The notes under the pieces are model-generated. The model searched no databases. It was not told where the DNA came from and saw only the letters and a program-made list of their open reading frames with translations. Both the position numbers and the translations under genes were made by a program. From Bacillus nakamurai (GTDB lineage Bacteria; Bacillota; Bacilli; Bacillales; Bacillaceae), in contig NZ_LSAZ01000022.1 of the NCBI RefSeq assembly GCF_001584325.1, positions 62,001 through 126,000 on the forward strand: 64,000 nucleotides of DNA, read 5' to 3'. Shown piece after piece: positions 1 to 9,477 of this stretch. Positions within the stretch are counted from its first letter, which is position 1. Each line of letters opens with the position of its first letter.

Positions 1-673
1 AGACGATTAAACAGACGCCCGCTTCCTCTGATGCGGTCAGCACATTCAGTTCCTGAGCCGAATGCAATTGCTCCGTATTAATATCTGTATGCCGTGAATG
101 GGGCACATAGTATAGCTCGTCAAATCCTCTTACCAATCTCTCATGTTTTTTGAGAACGGTATGCTCAAATACTCCGAAGATTTTTTTTTGCATTTCGACT
201 TTCTCGATGCCGTAATGGTAATACAGACCGGCTTGCGCGCCCCAGCAAATATGAAGCGTCGAAGTTACGTTTGTTTTGCTCCATTCCATGATTTCTTTCA
301 ATTCATCCCAGTAAGAAACATCTTCAAACGGCAGATGCTCAATCGGCGCTCCGGTAATAATCATTCCGTCAAACCGTTTGTGACGGATGCTGGAAAATGT
401 GGTGTAAAATTCATCCAAATGCTGCCTTGCTGTATTTTTTGGAGTATGTGTGCTCGGAATCAAGAACGTAAAGTGAACTTGTAAGGGCGAATTCCCAAGC
501 AGCCTGAGGAGCTGGGTTTCCGTTTGGATTTTTTTCGGCATCAGATTTAAAATCACGATCTTCTGCGGCCGAATATCCTGATGAAACGCTCTGTTTTCAT
601 CCATTACAAATATGTGTTCACTTTCAAGCACCTGCTTAGCGGGCAGGTGATTTGGTATATTAATAGGCAACAT
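1..673 (-). CDS. metA: Homoserine O-acyltransferase MetA (3' end outside window)
   Basis: The minus strand encodes the first 224 residues of a MetA protein (family length about 300); the rest lies beyond base 1. It acylates homoserine at the start of methionine synthesis in the cytoplasm. Visible motifs are NLMPKK near residue 43, GAPIEHL near 108 and HICWGAQAG with the catalytic cysteine at residue 143. The glutamate in GAPIE sits where family work on MetA places the residue favouring acetyl-CoA over succinyl-CoA, so an acetyltransferase is likely; that is inference. The start is the ATG at 671-673, preceded by a GGAGG-type site. It faces away from bsaA. Confidence 0.95.
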   Translation of the reverse strand, partial: MLPINIPNHLPAKQVLESEHIFVMDENRAFHQDIRPQKIVILNLMPKKIQTETQLLRLLGNSPLQVHFTFLIPSTHTPKNTARQHLDEFYTTFSSIRHKRFDGMIITGAPIEHLPFEDVSYWDELKEIMEWSKTNVTSTLHICWGAQAGLYYHYGIEKVEMQKKIFGVFEHTVLKKHERLVRGFDELYYVPHSRHTDINTEQLHSAQELNVLTASEEAGVCLIV

Positions 674-957
674 GCCACCTCCGTTATTCCCCGTTAATTT
701 TCTTCATTATAGAAATTTTTAAGTCATTTTTCAATCCATCGCGGCGTAATAAACCGCAAATGAAGAAGAATCATGGGCGGAAGGCTTAAAAAAATCGGGA
801 TGATTCTTTATTATGACGAATGAAGAGCGGTTTGGTTCCTCTGAAAAAGCGTTTTCCAGTATGTGATAAAAATAGGGAAGCTGTAAGAGACAGTTTCCGT
901 TTGTTTTCCAGTGTGAAACAGGTAAAATAGATGAAGAATGGTACGAGGAGGCTGAAG

Positions 958-1440
958 ATGACAATCTACGACATAAATGTACGGACCATAACGGGCAAAG
1001 ACATGGCCCTTTCGCCTTTTCAGGGCAAGGTGATGATCATTGTTAATACAGCGAGCAAATGCGGCTTTACGCCGCAGCTGAAACAGCTTCAGGAGCTTTA
1101 TGATACATATCAGCAAGAAGGGCTTGAGATTTTAGGTTTTCCCTGCAATCAATTCATGAACCAGGAGCCCGGAAATGAGGCGGAAATTCAGGAATTCTGC
1201 GCAAAAAATTACGGAGTCACCTTCCCGATGTTTGCAAAAATTGACGTCAATGGGGCAAACGCTCATCCTCTTTTTACATTTCTTACTGAAGAAGCGAAGG
1301 GGATGCTCGGCACTAAGGCGATTAAATGGAATTTCACTAAATTCATAGTGGATCGGAACGGGAAAGTTGTCGGCCGTTTTTCGCCCAATGTCAATCCGAA
1401 GGAGCTTGAGGATACGGTGCAAAGGCTTTTGGTCGAATAA
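958..1440 (+). CDS. bsaA: Glutathione-peroxidase-like thiol peroxidase BsaA
   Basis: A 160-residue GPx-family protein. It reduces hydroperoxides; Gram-positive members use thioredoxin-type thiols or bacillithiol rather than glutathione, which this genus lacks. The peroxidatic cysteine is residue 35 in NTASKCGFTPQ, with FPCNQF near 61-66 and WNF near 124 completing the Cys-Gln-Trp-Asn site. The ATG at 958 follows GGAGG at 945-950; an upstream in-frame ATG at 931 has no ribosome site. It lies 14 bases upstream of ypgQ and is probably co-transcribed. Confidence 0.93.
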   Translation: MTIYDINVRTITGKDMALSPFQGKVMIIVNTASKCGFTPQLKQLQELYDTYQQEGLEILGFPCNQFMNQEPGNEAEIQEFCAKNYGVTFPMFAKIDVNGANAHPLFTFLTEEAKGMLGTKAIKWNFTKFIVDRNGKVVGRFSPNVNPKELEDTVQRLLVE

Positions 1441-1454
1441 GAGGTGAATGAGAC

Positions 1455-2063
1455 GTGCACGAAAAGGGTCAGCTGGAGAACATCAGGCATTGGGTTAAAG
1501 AAAAACTTATCAATGAACGAACCGGACATGACTGGCTTCACACGTCGCGGGTTGCAGCGCTTGCTTTGTATATCGGAAGAGAAGAACACGCAAATCTATT
1601 TGTAACTGAGGCGGCAGCATTGGTTCATGACGTCATTGACGCCAAGCTGTCTGAGAGCGAAAGGCTGACCATTTGTGAAGTGACAGAACAATTGGCCGCT
1701 TTCGGAATCGCTGATGGCACCGTTAAGGAGATCGCGGATATCATAACGCGAATGTCCTTCAGACATCGCGGAATGCTTCGGGAAAGGCCGCTTTCATTGG
1801 AAGGAAAAACCGTTCAGGACGCAGACATGCTGGATGCAATCGGCGCCGTCGGGATCGCCAGAGCTTTTACGTTTGCCGGTGCGAAGGGCCATCCGATGTA
1901 CGGCTCACAAGCAAGCGTTTTGGTTCATTTTGAGGAAAAATTGTTCCTTCTTAAAGACTTGATGAATACAAAAACGGGGATCCGTTTGGCGGAGGAGAGG
2001 CATGAATTTCTTTTGCGTTTTGCCGCACAGTTTCAAAAAGAGATCGAGGTGCAGGAAAGGTAA
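1455..2063 (+). CDS. ypgQ: HD-domain metal-dependent phosphohydrolase YpgQ
   Basis: A 202-residue HD-superfamily protein. The metal ligands can be read in order: H in DWLHTSRV near residue 27, the HD pair in ALVHDVIDAK near 58-59, and the later D in VQDADMLDAIGA near 123-127. The family hydrolyses nucleotides; B. subtilis YpgQ has been described as a manganese-dependent (d)NTP pyrophosphohydrolase. The GTG start at 1455 follows GAGGTGAATGA. It is packed behind bsaA, which suggests a joint oxidative or nucleotide-sanitation role (inference). Confidence 0.88.
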   Translation: MHEKGQLENIRHWVKEKLINERTGHDWLHTSRVAALALYIGREEHANLFVTEAAALVHDVIDAKLSESERLTICEVTEQLAAFGIADGTVKEIADIITRMSFRHRGMLRERPLSLEGKTVQDADMLDAIGAVGIARAFTFAGAKGHPMYGSQASVLVHFEEKLFLLKDLMNTKTGIRLAEERHEFLLRFAAQFQKEIEVQER

Positions 2064-2132
2064 GGCGGCGCAATAGAACGCTTGTGCTGACTATGTTAGA
2101 ATAAGTCTTTAGATTGTGTGTATAGGAGGACC

Positions 2133-3269
2133 ATGATGAAGATTAAATCAATAGAACCGACGCCAAGTCCGAATACGATGAAAGTGATTTTGACTGAAGA
2201 ACTTCCGGCGGGAAAAAGCAACAATTACAAGCCGGATCAGGCAGAAGATGCTCCGGCCGTCGTTCGTGACATTTTAAACATTGAGGGTGTTAAAGGCGTT
2301 TATCACGTTGCTGACTTTCTGGCGGTGGAACGAAACGCCCGATTTGACTGGAAGGACATTTTGCCGCAAGTTCGATCCGCCTTCGGGATGGAGAGCACGG
2401 AGCAGACAGAGAGCCGTTCCGAACAGGAATCATTCGGTGAAGTCAAGGTGTTCGTGCAAATGTTCAGCGGCATTCCCATGCAGGTGAAACTGACGGACGG
2501 AGAACGGGAAGAACGCTTCGGCCTTCCGGAACGTTTTCAAGAAGCTATATTAAAGCTTCGTTCTGAAGCCTCAAACGTTGTTTTTGAGCGCTCTTGGAAA
2601 GAACAGGGCGTCCGCTTCGGAGATTTTAAGGAAATCGGTCATGATGTAACAGAAGAGCTTCAAGCAGCTTACAGTGACGACCGGCTTCAGCGCCTGACAG
2701 AGGCAGCCGTCCAACAAAAAGGCGAGGCCAAACCGGCTGTCCAGCGCAAAGCTTATAAAGTAACGCTTGACATGCTGGATGACGAGGATTGGAAACAGCG
2801 CTATGCACATCTTGAGCAAATGGATCCTGAGGAAGACGATATCCCTGTTTTAGAAAAGGCGCTTCATGATCCGAAAACATCAATCAGAAGACAAGCCGCA
2901 GTCTATTTAGGAATGATCGAGACACCGGCTGTGCTGCCGCTTTTATACAAAGCGCTTGAAGATAAAACGGTGACGGTCAGAAGAACGGCGGGCGACTGTC
3001 TTTCAGATATCGGCGATGCCCGGGCCATTCCGGCAATGATCAAATCACTCGGCGATTCAAGCAAGCTCGTACGCTGGCGCGCGGCGATGTTCCTGTATGA
3101 AGTCGGTGATGAAAGCGCGCTTGAAGCGTTAAAAGCTGCTGAAGATGATCCTGAATTCGAAGTCAGCCTGCAGATCAAAATGGCCGTCGAGCGGATTGAG
3201 CATGGAGAAGAGGCGAAGGGATCTGTCTGGAAGCAAATGACAGAAAGCAGAAAAAAAGAACAATCATAA
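2133..3269 (+). CDS. ypgR: CvfC/YpgR-like protein: Nfu-N domain plus HEAT repeats
   Basis: A 378-residue protein. Residues about 1-85 resemble the N-terminal domain of Nfu/NifU scaffold proteins (IKSIEPTPSPNTMKV, DILNIEGVKGVYHVADFLAV). The C-terminal part contains alpha-helical HEAT-like repeats (KTSIRRQAAVYLG, KTVTVRRTAGDCL, SKLVRWRAAMFLYEVGD). The same architecture occurs in the staphylococcal conserved virulence factor C family. No catalytic motif is visible; the molecular role is unknown, and a scaffold or protein-protein role is inferred. The ATG at 2133 follows AGGAGG with 4-5 bases spacing; a hairpin terminator follows the stop. Confidence 0.85.
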   Translation: MMKIKSIEPTPSPNTMKVILTEELPAGKSNNYKPDQAEDAPAVVRDILNIEGVKGVYHVADFLAVERNARFDWKDILPQVRSAFGMESTEQTESRSEQESFGEVKVFVQMFSGIPMQVKLTDGEREERFGLPERFQEAILKLRSEASNVVFERSWKEQGVRFGDFKEIGHDVTEELQAAYSDDRLQRLTEAAVQQKGEAKPAVQRKAYKVTLDMLDDEDWKQRYAHLEQMDPEEDDIPVLEKALHDPKTSIRRQAAVYLGMIETPAVLPLLYKALEDKTVTVRRTAGDCLSDIGDARAIPAMIKSLGDSSKLVRWRAAMFLYEVGDESALEALKAAEDDPEFEVSLQIKMAVERIEHGEEAKGSVWKQMTESRKKEQS

Positions 3270-3270
3270 C

Positions 3271-3296
3271 AAAAAGGCGTAAATGCGCCTTTTTTA
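3271..3296 (+). terminator. Rho-independent terminator after ypgR
   Basis: GGCG/CGCC hairpin with a short loop followed by a T run, directly after the ypgR stop codon. Confidence 0.75.
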
Positions 3297-3331
3297 TTTG
3301 AATTCACTTTTTATAAAAAATATTGTGAATA

Positions 3332-3492
3332 TTGTTGAAAAATGATTCAAAACTATATATAGTAAGTAACAATATTAATTGTTGGAGGGTTTATATCGAT
3401 ATAAAAAGAGAAAAATGCACCGGTGCAGATACAGGGCAGGGACGGCCTCATCTGTCGATATGACATCATCAGTCCTGAATAAACTGAAAATT
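3332..3492 (+). promoter_or_regulatory. ilvD promoter region with CodY-like box
   Basis: The 240-base gap before ilvD holds a SigA-like pair, TTGTTG at 3332-3337 and TATATA at 3354-3359 with a 16-base spacer, and a CodY-like box at 3478-3492 (AATAAACTGAAAATT) that differs from the recalled consensus AATTTTCWGAAAATT at three positions. Branched-chain amino acid genes are classical CodY targets, so nutrient repression is likely. I see no T-box hallmark here. Confidence 0.45.
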
Positions 3493-3541
3493 TGTAAAAT
3501 AAAATACAATCCAACAATTGAAAGAATGTAGGGGGATCACC

Positions 3542-5218
3542 ATGGCAGAATTACGCAGTAACATGATCACACAGGGAATAGACAGAGCGCCTCACCGCAG
3601 CCTTCTTCGCGCCGCGGGCGTTAAAGAAGAGGATTTCGGCAAACCGTTTATCGCAGTCTGCAATTCATACATCGATATCGTTCCCGGGCATGTTCACTTG
3701 CAGGAATTTGGAAAAATCGTAAAAGAAGCAATCAGAGAAGCAGGCGGAGTGCCTTTCGAATTTAATACAATCGGCGTAGATGACGGAATCGCCATGGGGC
3801 ATATCGGAATGAGATATTCGCTGCCAAGCCGTGAAATCATTGCAGATTCTGTGGAAACGGTTGTCTCAGCCCACTGGTTTGACGGAATGGTTTGTATTCC
3901 GAACTGTGATAAAATCACGCCGGGAATGCTGATGGCGGCTATGCGGATCAACATTCCGACGATTTTTGTCAGCGGCGGGCCTATGGCTGCGGGCCGAACA
4001 AGTGACGGCCGTAAAATTTCGCTTTCTTCAGTATTTGAAGGCGTAGGAGCATACCAAGCGGGAAAAATCGGCGAAAGCGATCTCCAGGAGCTGGAACAGT
4101 TCGGCTGTCCGACGTGCGGATCTTGTTCAGGCATGTTTACCGCAAACTCTATGAACTGTCTGTCTGAGGCACTCGGACTGGCGCTTCCGGGCAACGGAAC
4201 GATTCTTGCGGCGTCCTCGGAAAGAAGAGAATTTGTGAGAAAATCAGCAGCCCAATTGATGGATACCATTAAAAAGGACATTAAGCCGCGTGACATCGTA
4301 ACTGAAAAAGCGATCGACAACGCGTTTGCGTTAGACATGGCGCTTGGCGGGTCCACCAATACCGTGCTTCATACACTTGCCCTCGCTAATGAAGCGGGTG
4401 TTGACTACTCTTTAGAGCGCATCAATGAAGTGGCGGAGCGTGTACCGCATCTTGCAAAACTCGCACCGGCTTCTGACGTATTTATTGAAGACCTGCATGA
4501 AGCAGGCGGCGTATCGGCGGCGCTGAATGAACTGGCGAAAAAAGAAGGTGCGCTTCATCTTGACGCGCTGACTGTAACAGGACAGACACTCGGAGAAACG
4601 ATTGCCGGGCACGAGGTGAAAGATTACGATGTCATCCATCCGCTCGAAAAACCGTTTACTGAAAAAGGCGGGCTGGCCGTGCTGTTTGGAAACTTAGCTC
4701 CGGATGGCGCCATTATTAAAACAGGCGGTGTTCAGGACGGCATTACAAGACACGAAGGGCCTGCTGTTGTCTTTGATTCGCAGGACGCTGCCCTTGAAGG
4801 CATTATTAACCGCAAAGTGAAAGAAGGCGACGTTGTCATTATCCGTTATGAAGGGCCAAAGGGAGGGCCGGGCATGCCGGAAATGCTCGCTCCTACTTCC
4901 CAGATTGTCGGCATGGGACTAGGGCCGAAGGTGGCGCTGATTACAGACGGGCGTTTTTCAGGAGCTTCCCGAGGCCTTTCGATCGGCCACGTATCACCAG
5001 AAGCCGCTGAAGGCGGACCGCTTGCTTTCGTTGAAAATGGCGACCATGTCATCGTTGACATTGAAAAGCGGACACTGGACGTACAAGTACCGCAAGATGA
5101 ATGGGAAAGACGCAAAGAGAACTGGAAGGGTTTTGAGCCGAAAGTGAAAACAGGCTACCTAGCCCGGTATTCAAAACTCGTAACAAGCGCCAACACAGGC
5201 GGTATCATGAAAATTTAA
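3542..5218 (+). CDS. ilvD: Dihydroxy-acid dehydratase IlvD
   Basis: A 558-residue Fe-S enzyme that dehydrates 2,3-dihydroxy-isovalerate and its methylvalerate homologue to 2-oxo acids, the third common step of valine and isoleucine synthesis. Cluster cysteines are seen in [11 protein letters not shown] (about residue 122) and [11 protein letters not shown] (about 195). The SerGly-rich GRFSGASRG segment near the C-terminus is the family active-site signature. The ATG at 3542 follows TAGGGGGA; an earlier GTG at 3518 lacks a site. Full family length, no defects seen. Confidence 0.97.
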   Translation: MAELRSNMITQGIDRAPHRSLLRAAGVKEEDFGKPFIAVCNSYIDIVPGHVHLQEFGKIVKEAIREAGGVPFEFNTIGVDDGIAMGHIGMRYSLPSREIIADSVETVVSAHWFDGMVCIPNCDKITPGMLMAAMRINIPTIFVSGGPMAAGRTSDGRKISLSSVFEGVGAYQAGKIGESDLQELEQFGCPTCGSCSGMFTANSMNCLSEALGLALPGNGTILAASSERREFVRKSAAQLMDTIKKDIKPRDIVTEKAIDNAFALDMALGGSTNTVLHTLALANEAGVDYSLERINEVAERVPHLAKLAPASDVFIEDLHEAGGVSAALNELAKKEGALHLDALTVTGQTLGETIAGHEVKDYDVIHPLEKPFTEKGGLAVLFGNLAPDGAIIKTGGVQDGITRHEGPAVVFDSQDAALEGIINRKVKEGDVVIIRYEGPKGGPGMPEMLAPTSQIVGMGLGPKVALITDGRFSGASRGLSIGHVSPEAAEGGPLAFVENGDHVIVDIEKRTLDVQVPQDEWERRKENWKGFEPKVKTGYLARYSKLVTSANTGGIMKI

Positions 5219-5299
5219 ATCGGCGGATTGAACATTTGAATTCCGGTCTCCTCTATAGTATCCTTGACTTCATATAAGGATTTTAGAGGGGGCTTTTTT

Positions 5300-5734
5300 A
5301 TGTCAATGGCTTATGAAGAATATATGCGCCAGCTGGTCGTTCCGATGCGCCGCGAGTTAACAGGCGCCGGCTTTCAGGAATTAACGACAGCAGATGAAGT
5401 GGAAAGCTTTATGGAAAAAGCAGACGGCACGACATTGGTCGTTGTCAATTCCGTTTGCGGATGCGCCGCGGGGCTTGCCCGTCCGGCTGCGACTCAGGCT
5501 GTTTTACAGCATGATAAAGCGCCTGATCATACCGTTACTGTTTTTGCGGGTCAAGATAAAGACGCGACGGCCAAAATGCGTGAATATTTTACCGGTCAGG
5601 AACCTTCATCACCGTCAATGGCGCTTTTAAAAGGAAAAGAGGTCGTTCATTTTATTCCCCGCCACGAAATTGAAGGGCATGAGATGGAAGAGATTATGAA
5701 AAATCTGACGGACGCCTTCGATGCGCACTGCTAA
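5300..5734 (+). CDS. brxB: Bacilliredoxin BrxB (YphP)
   Basis: A 144-residue DUF1094 protein with the CGC motif (C53-G54-C55 in NSVCGCAAG). Bacilliredoxins remove bacillithiol from S-bacillithiolated proteins during disulfide stress. The start ATG at 5300 follows TTAGAGGGGG; the upstream frame lacks a good site. Bacillithiol synthesis gene bshB2 lies elsewhere in the window (56.2 kb), so substrate and reductant partners are both represented. A terminator follows. Confidence 0.93.
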   Translation: MSMAYEEYMRQLVVPMRRELTGAGFQELTTADEVESFMEKADGTTLVVVNSVCGCAAGLARPAATQAVLQHDKAPDHTVTVFAGQDKDATAKMREYFTGQEPSSPSMALLKGKEVVHFIPRHEIEGHEMEEIMKNLTDAFDAHC

Positions 5735-5737
5735 AAT

Positions 5738-5762
5738 GCCCGAATTCCGGGCTTTTTTTTTT
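5738..5762 (+). terminator. Terminator after brxB
   Basis: GCCCG-AATT-CGGGC hairpin followed by ten T residues. The T run ends immediately before the ribosome site of ypiP. Confidence 0.85.
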
Positions 5763-5772
5763 GGAGAAAAAG

Positions 5773-6543
5773 ATGATTACAACCAGTTACAGACCGACAG
5801 ATGATACGATACGTACAGCGCAATCACTTGCTGAAAAGCTGAATGACAGTTATTGCAGCAGAAATAAACAGCCTGTTGAAAAAATGCTGAAAAACGCAGA
5901 AAACGACCTTTTAGTCATTGGAAAAGAGCGGTTTGAACTCTATACGAAGCGAGGGGGGAAATTCTTTTTTCATCCGAATACAGCGATGTTCCGTGCAAAA
6001 CGGTTTTTGAAAGGGGAAGTCGAACCGATGCTTAAAGCTTCAGGATTAAGTGAGGGAGATTCCTTTTTAGACTGTACGCTCGGCCTCGCCTCCGACGCGA
6101 TTTTGGCAAGTATGGCGGTGGGGGAAAGCGGAACCGTAATCGGGGTGGAAAAAAACAAGCTTGTTTCGCTGCTTGTCAAAACAGGGCTTCATACATGGAA
6201 AACAGGCATAGAGACGCTCCAAACGGCAATGAAAAGAATTCAAGTCGAGCATGCCGACTGTACGGACTATTTGCAAAGCCTGCCTGATTCCTCAGTGGAC
6301 GTCATCTATTTTGACCCGATGTTTCATGAACCGATTGAGACGTCTGACGGCATTGCGCCGCTGCGCGCGTTTGCGGAAGAGGGATTTAACGAAGAGTGCA
6401 TTCAGCATGCCGTTCGGGCAGCGAGAAAATGCGTAGTCCTGAAAGACCATTGGAAAAGCCCGCGATTTGAGCGATACGGCTTCAAGGTGTTAAAAAGAAA
6501 GACGGCGCTTTTCCATTTCGGTGTCATACATGTAAGCTCATGA
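5773..6543 (+). CDS. ypiP: Class I SAM-dependent methyltransferase YpiP
   Basis: A 256-residue putative methyltransferase. The SAM-binding loop is DCTLGLASDA near residue 97, with a GVEKNK acidic strand end near 123 and a DVIYFDPMFHEP catalytic-type motif near 175. DPMF resembles the DPPY/DPPF motif of nucleic-acid N-methyltransferases, so a nucleic acid substrate is possible (inference). The ATG at 5773 follows GGAG at 5762-5765; an upstream TTG at 5761 is part of that site. B. subtilis has the same gene between brxB and ypjP. Confidence 0.82.
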   Translation: MITTSYRPTDDTIRTAQSLAEKLNDSYCSRNKQPVEKMLKNAENDLLVIGKERFELYTKRGGKFFFHPNTAMFRAKRFLKGEVEPMLKASGLSEGDSFLDCTLGLASDAILASMAVGESGTVIGVEKNKLVSLLVKTGLHTWKTGIETLQTAMKRIQVEHADCTDYLQSLPDSSVDVIYFDPMFHEPIETSDGIAPLRAFAEEGFNEECIQHAVRAARKCVVLKDHWKSPRFERYGFKVLKRKTALFHFGVIHVSS

Positions 6544-6562
6544 TTGTCATGGGCTTATTTTT
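6534..6562 (+). terminator. Terminator overlapping the end of ypiP
   Basis: AAGC-TCATG / CATG-GGCTT stem overlapping the ypiP stop codon, followed by TATTTTTC. It also lies just past the end of the opposing small gene. Confidence 0.6.
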
Positions 6563-6564
6563 CG

Positions 6565-6639
6565 TCAATCAGTGATTTCCATGACGACAAAATAAAGCAG
6601 TGTGAGAAGTGATACGGTCGCAAACAAGGCGTTAATCAT
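6565..6639 (-). CDS. 24-residue putative membrane peptide
   Basis: A short minus-strand ORF of 24 codons, too short for routine calling, behind a near-perfect ribosome site (AAAGGAGGGGATGAG then ATG). The product is almost entirely hydrophobic from residue 4 to 20 (LFATVSLLTLLYFVVM) and ends in EITD, giving one predicted membrane span. Function unknown; size and context resemble small membrane peptides common in Bacillus. It converges on ypiP. Confidence 0.5.
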   Translation of the reverse strand: MINALFATVSLLTLLYFVVMEITD

Positions 6640-6667
6640 CTCATCCCCTCCTTTTTCCACCTTTTAT

Positions 6668-6681
6668 TGTAAGCGTTTTAT
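6668..6681. promoter_or_regulatory. Possible cre (CcpA) site upstream of ypjP
   Basis: TGTAAGCGTTTTAT resembles the catabolite-response element core TGTAANCGNTNNCA, with its right arm degraded. The same 13 bases TGTAAGCGTTTTA recur at 13005 before ypmQ. Carbon regulation is inference only. Confidence 0.3.
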
Positions 6682-6804
6682 AGAGACGGGCATAGTTACC
6701 ATTTTCCTATATTGTATGACAAAACGATAACGTGCATGACGACGGAAGCCAATCTGTGCTAGAATAAACGGAAGAGGACAAAAAACAGAGGGGAACAATC
6801 TATC

Positions 6805-7413
6805 ATGAAATTGTGGATGAAAAAGACCCTTGTGGTTCTGTTTACCATTGTAACGTTCGGGCTCGTGTCTCCTCCGGCTGCTCTGATGACAGACAAGCCT
6901 TCAGGACAGCCCAGCAGTCTTGAGCAGAATGATTACACCGCTTTTTATGATGAACATGCCCTGTCAGGGGAAAAGAAAGCAAGGCGAGAGCCTGAATTGC
7001 TATTTCAGTCGCACCGGGAGCAGCTTCTCGGCGATGCTGAAAATCAATCATTCTTAAAATTCGGAAACAAAATCTCTCCGGTCATTGAGGATGATTACAG
7101 AAAAGAGATTATGCCGAAGATCGAAGAAGTCATTACCGGCCATTTAGCGAAGCTTCAAGACAATGAAGCTTATCAGGATGTTGTCATTTCAAGCAAACCG
7201 TCGGCGGGAAAAACAGAAAAAATATTTCATGTGTACAACCGGGTGACGGGTGAAGATCTCTTAAGATTCCATGTTCGCCGGGACCATCCTCCCCAAGACG
7301 GCTATTGGTTTAATTTTCATTACCATACCGCAGAAGACGGGTTTCAATCTCATCATGAGCTTGGAAGCATTTATTGGGACCGGAACACGCCTCCTAACTG
7401 GATGAGCGTGTAA
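6805..7413 (+). CDS. ypjP: Secreted or membrane-anchored YpjP family protein
   Basis: A 202-residue YpjP-type protein with an N-terminal signal/anchor (basic MKLWMKK, then hydrophobic to about residue 28). The remainder is soluble and acidic, including a conserved-looking HVYNRVTGEDLLRFHVR stretch and an HYHTAEDGFQSHHELG tail rich in histidine. No enzymatic motif is recognised; function unknown. The ATG at 6805 follows AGAGGGG. In B. subtilis ypjQ follows ypjP before thyB; here thyB comes directly after the terminator. Confidence 0.8.
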   Translation: MKLWMKKTLVVLFTIVTFGLVSPPAALMTDKPSGQPSSLEQNDYTAFYDEHALSGEKKARREPELLFQSHREQLLGDAENQSFLKFGNKISPVIEDDYRKEIMPKIEEVITGHLAKLQDNEAYQDVVISSKPSAGKTEKIFHVYNRVTGEDLLRFHVRRDHPPQDGYWFNFHYHTAEDGFQSHHELGSIYWDRNTPPNWMSV

Positions 7414-7425
7414 TAACTTTAAGAA

Positions 7426-7469
7426 TAAAAAAATCATTTCTGAGAAATTATGCAGAAATGATTTTTTAT
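7426..7469 (+). terminator. Terminator after ypjP
   Basis: Long hairpin, AAATCATTTCTG paired with CAGAAATGATTT around an AT-rich loop, followed by TTTTTTATT. Confidence 0.85.
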
Positions 7470-7511
7470 TGTGTTACACTACTAAAAGACTACATTTAAA
7501 GGATGAAAAAA

Positions 7512-8306
7512 ATGAAACAATATAAAGATTTATGCCGTCATGTTTTAGAAAATGGAGAAAAAAAAGGAGACCGGACGGGAACGGGAACGATCAGCACATT
7601 TGGATACCAAATGCGTTTTGACCTTCAAGAAGGTTTTCCGATGCTTACGACGAAAAAACTTCATTTCAAATCTATCGCGCATGAGCTGCTTTGGTTTTTG
7701 AAGGGAGATACAAATGTCCGTTACCTTCAGGAAAACGGGGTCCGCATTTGGAACGAATGGGCGGATGAAAACGGAGAACTAGGACCGGTTTACGGCTCTC
7801 AATGGCGTTCATGGCGCGGGGCAGACGGGGAAACCATCGATCAAATCTCCCGGCTGATTCATGACATTCAAACGAATCCGAATTCCAGACGTTTAATCGT
7901 CAGCGCCTGGAACGTCGGAGAGATCGACCAAATGGCGCTTCCGCCGTGCCATTGCCTGTTTCAATTTTATGTGTCGGACGGAAAGCTTTCGTGCCAGCTT
8001 TACCAGCGTTCAGCAGATGTATTCCTCGGCGTCCCGTTTAATATTGCGTCTTATGCGCTTTTGACAATGATGATCGCGCATGTGACGGGGCTTGAACCGG
8101 GTGAATTTATTCATACGTTCGGAGACGTCCACATTTATCAAAACCATGAGGAGCAGGTGAATTTGCAGCTGACAAGAGATGTCCGCCCGCTGCCGAAGCT
8201 TCGTTTTGCGCGCAGCGTTGATTCTATATTCGGCTTTGAATTTGAAGATTTTATTTTAGAGGGTTACGATCCGCATCCTCATATTAAAGGGGCTGTCAGT
8301 GTATGA
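7512..8306 (+). CDS. thyB: Thymidylate synthase (E. coli ThyA type)
   Basis: A 264-residue folate-dependent thymidylate synthase converting dUMP and methylene-THF to dTMP and dihydrofolate. The nucleophile is the cysteine of [13 protein letters not shown] (about residue 146); [10 protein letters not shown] and the [10 protein letters not shown]-terminal segment are also seen. It is the short, E. coli-like type known as ThyB in B. subtilis. Start ATG 7512 gives the family length; an ATG at 7503 in the same frame overlaps the AAAGGATG ribosome site. It overlaps dfrA by four bases (ATGA), indicating translational coupling. Confidence 0.96.
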   Translation: MKQYKDLCRHVLENGEKKGDRTGTGTISTFGYQMRFDLQEGFPMLTTKKLHFKSIAHELLWFLKGDTNVRYLQENGVRIWNEWADENGELGPVYGSQWRSWRGADGETIDQISRLIHDIQTNPNSRRLIVSAWNVGEIDQMALPPCHCLFQFYVSDGKLSCQLYQRSADVFLGVPFNIASYALLTMMIAHVTGLEPGEFIHTFGDVHIYQNHEEQVNLQLTRDVRPLPKLRFARSVDSIFGFEFEDFILEGYDPHPHIKGAVSV

Positions 8307-8788
8307 TTTCGTTTATTTTTGCAATGGATGAAAACAGATTGATCGGGAAAAATAACGATTTGCCTTGGCACCTGCCGAATGATCTCGCTTATTTCAAAAA
8401 AGTGACGACAGGACACACCATTGTGATGGGGCGCAAGACATTTGAGTCGATCGGACGGCCGCTTCCAAACCGGCACAATATCGTCGTTACCTCGCAGGAC
8501 GGATCTTTATTCCCGGGCTGTACGACGGCAGCCTCGGCTGATGAAGTGCTGAGGCTTATTCCGGAAAGGGAAGAGTGTTTTGTTATCGGCGGCGCCCAGC
8601 TGTATAGTGCGCTTTTTCCTTATGCGGACAGGCTCTATATGACAAAAATTCATCATACGTTTGAAGGGGATCGTTATTTCCCGGAATTTAATGAAGGTGA
8701 ATGGGAACTGATTTCCCGCAAGCAGGGAGTAAAAGATGAAAAAAACCCTTACGACTATGAGTACCTTGTGTACGAAAAAAAGAATTAA
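8303..8788 (+). CDS. dfrA: Dihydrofolate reductase DfrA
   Basis: A 161-residue DHFR that regenerates tetrahydrofolate from the dihydrofolate made by the overlapping thymidylate synthase. The N-terminal strand [18 protein letters not shown], the loop [15 protein letters not shown] with the catalytic acidic residue (D/E27 region), [15 protein letters not shown] (NADPH binding) and FVIGGAQLY are all canonical. It starts within the thyB stop codon. Confidence 0.96.
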   Translation: MISFIFAMDENRLIGKNNDLPWHLPNDLAYFKKVTTGHTIVMGRKTFESIGRPLPNRHNIVVTSQDGSLFPGCTTAASADEVLRLIPEREECFVIGGAQLYSALFPYADRLYMTKIHHTFEGDRYFPEFNEGEWELISRKQGVKDEKNPYDYEYLVYEKKN

Positions 8789-8809
8789 TGTAAAGCGGGG
8801 GGACAAGAG

Positions 8810-9433
8810 TTGATTCGCTACAGCTGTCTTGTAATGTACGTTGTATTCATGCTTATAAAAAACATTCAGGAATATGCCAATCAAAAATTGCTTGATCCGC
8901 GGCTTTCCTATCAAAAGCAGATGAGTTTGGTTTATGAACGGCCGAAAGCATTTATGAGAGGCTGTATTGACGTTTCGGGGTCCGTTATCAGTATCTACCA
9001 TGATAAACCGATACCGGGCGGCCCTGTTTTGTACGTTCATCCTCAATTACGCTTGGCTGAGCTTGTTTTGCTTGCGGGGCATCTTGAAGAGCCAGCGAGC
9101 TTCATCGCTGATCAGAAAGCTTTCCGCATCCCGCTTCTCGGAAAATGGCTGAAGCTTATGGGGGTTATTTCCGGCGGAGGCAGCCAAGACACCGTGCTTG
9201 AGGATGTGACTGACCGGCTTCAAAAAGGACAAAGCCTTATTCTTTCTAAAGACGGGAAGATTAATCCGGAGGAACTGGCCCTGCGTTTCGGACTTCCGAT
9301 CGTGAATGTCGAAACGTCAGGTGCTGATAAGCTTCTGCGGGGCAGATTTTTTAAACGACTGAAAACGGCTGATATTGAATTACATGTGAAGCCCGCCTAT
9401 TTTCCGGCTGCCCAAAAACAGCTGCGTGCATAA
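8810..9433 (+). CDS. ypkP: Acyltransferase-like protein YpkP
   Basis: A 207-residue protein of the YpkP type, related to the PlsC-like acyltransferase fold by general appearance ([30 protein letters not shown], later [23 protein letters not shown]). I do not see a clear HX4D, so enzymatic activity is uncertain. The TTG start at 8810 follows GGGGGGACAAGAG. The N-terminus ([13 protein letters not shown]) could be a membrane anchor. Third gene behind thyB-dfrA, ended by a strong terminator. Confidence 0.7.
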   Translation: MIRYSCLVMYVVFMLIKNIQEYANQKLLDPRLSYQKQMSLVYERPKAFMRGCIDVSGSVISIYHDKPIPGGPVLYVHPQLRLAELVLLAGHLEEPASFIADQKAFRIPLLGKWLKLMGVISGGGSQDTVLEDVTDRLQKGQSLILSKDGKINPEELALRFGLPIVNVETSGADKLLRGRFFKRLKTADIELHVKPAYFPAAQKQLRA

Positions 9434-9476
9434 AAAAAGCACAGTCTCTCGAATCGAAGAGGCTGTGCTTTTTTAT
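9433..9476. terminator. Bidirectional terminator between ypkP and yplQ
   Basis: AAAAAAAGCACAG paired with CTGTGCTTTTTT around a loop containing TCTCTCGAATCGAAGAG; A and T runs on both sides serve both converging genes. Confidence 0.9.
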
Positions 9477-9477
9477 T

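Noticed and set aside
143-484. 113-codon plus-strand frame at the window start
   Set aside because: Antisense shadow of metA, whose minus-strand frame is clearly conserved.
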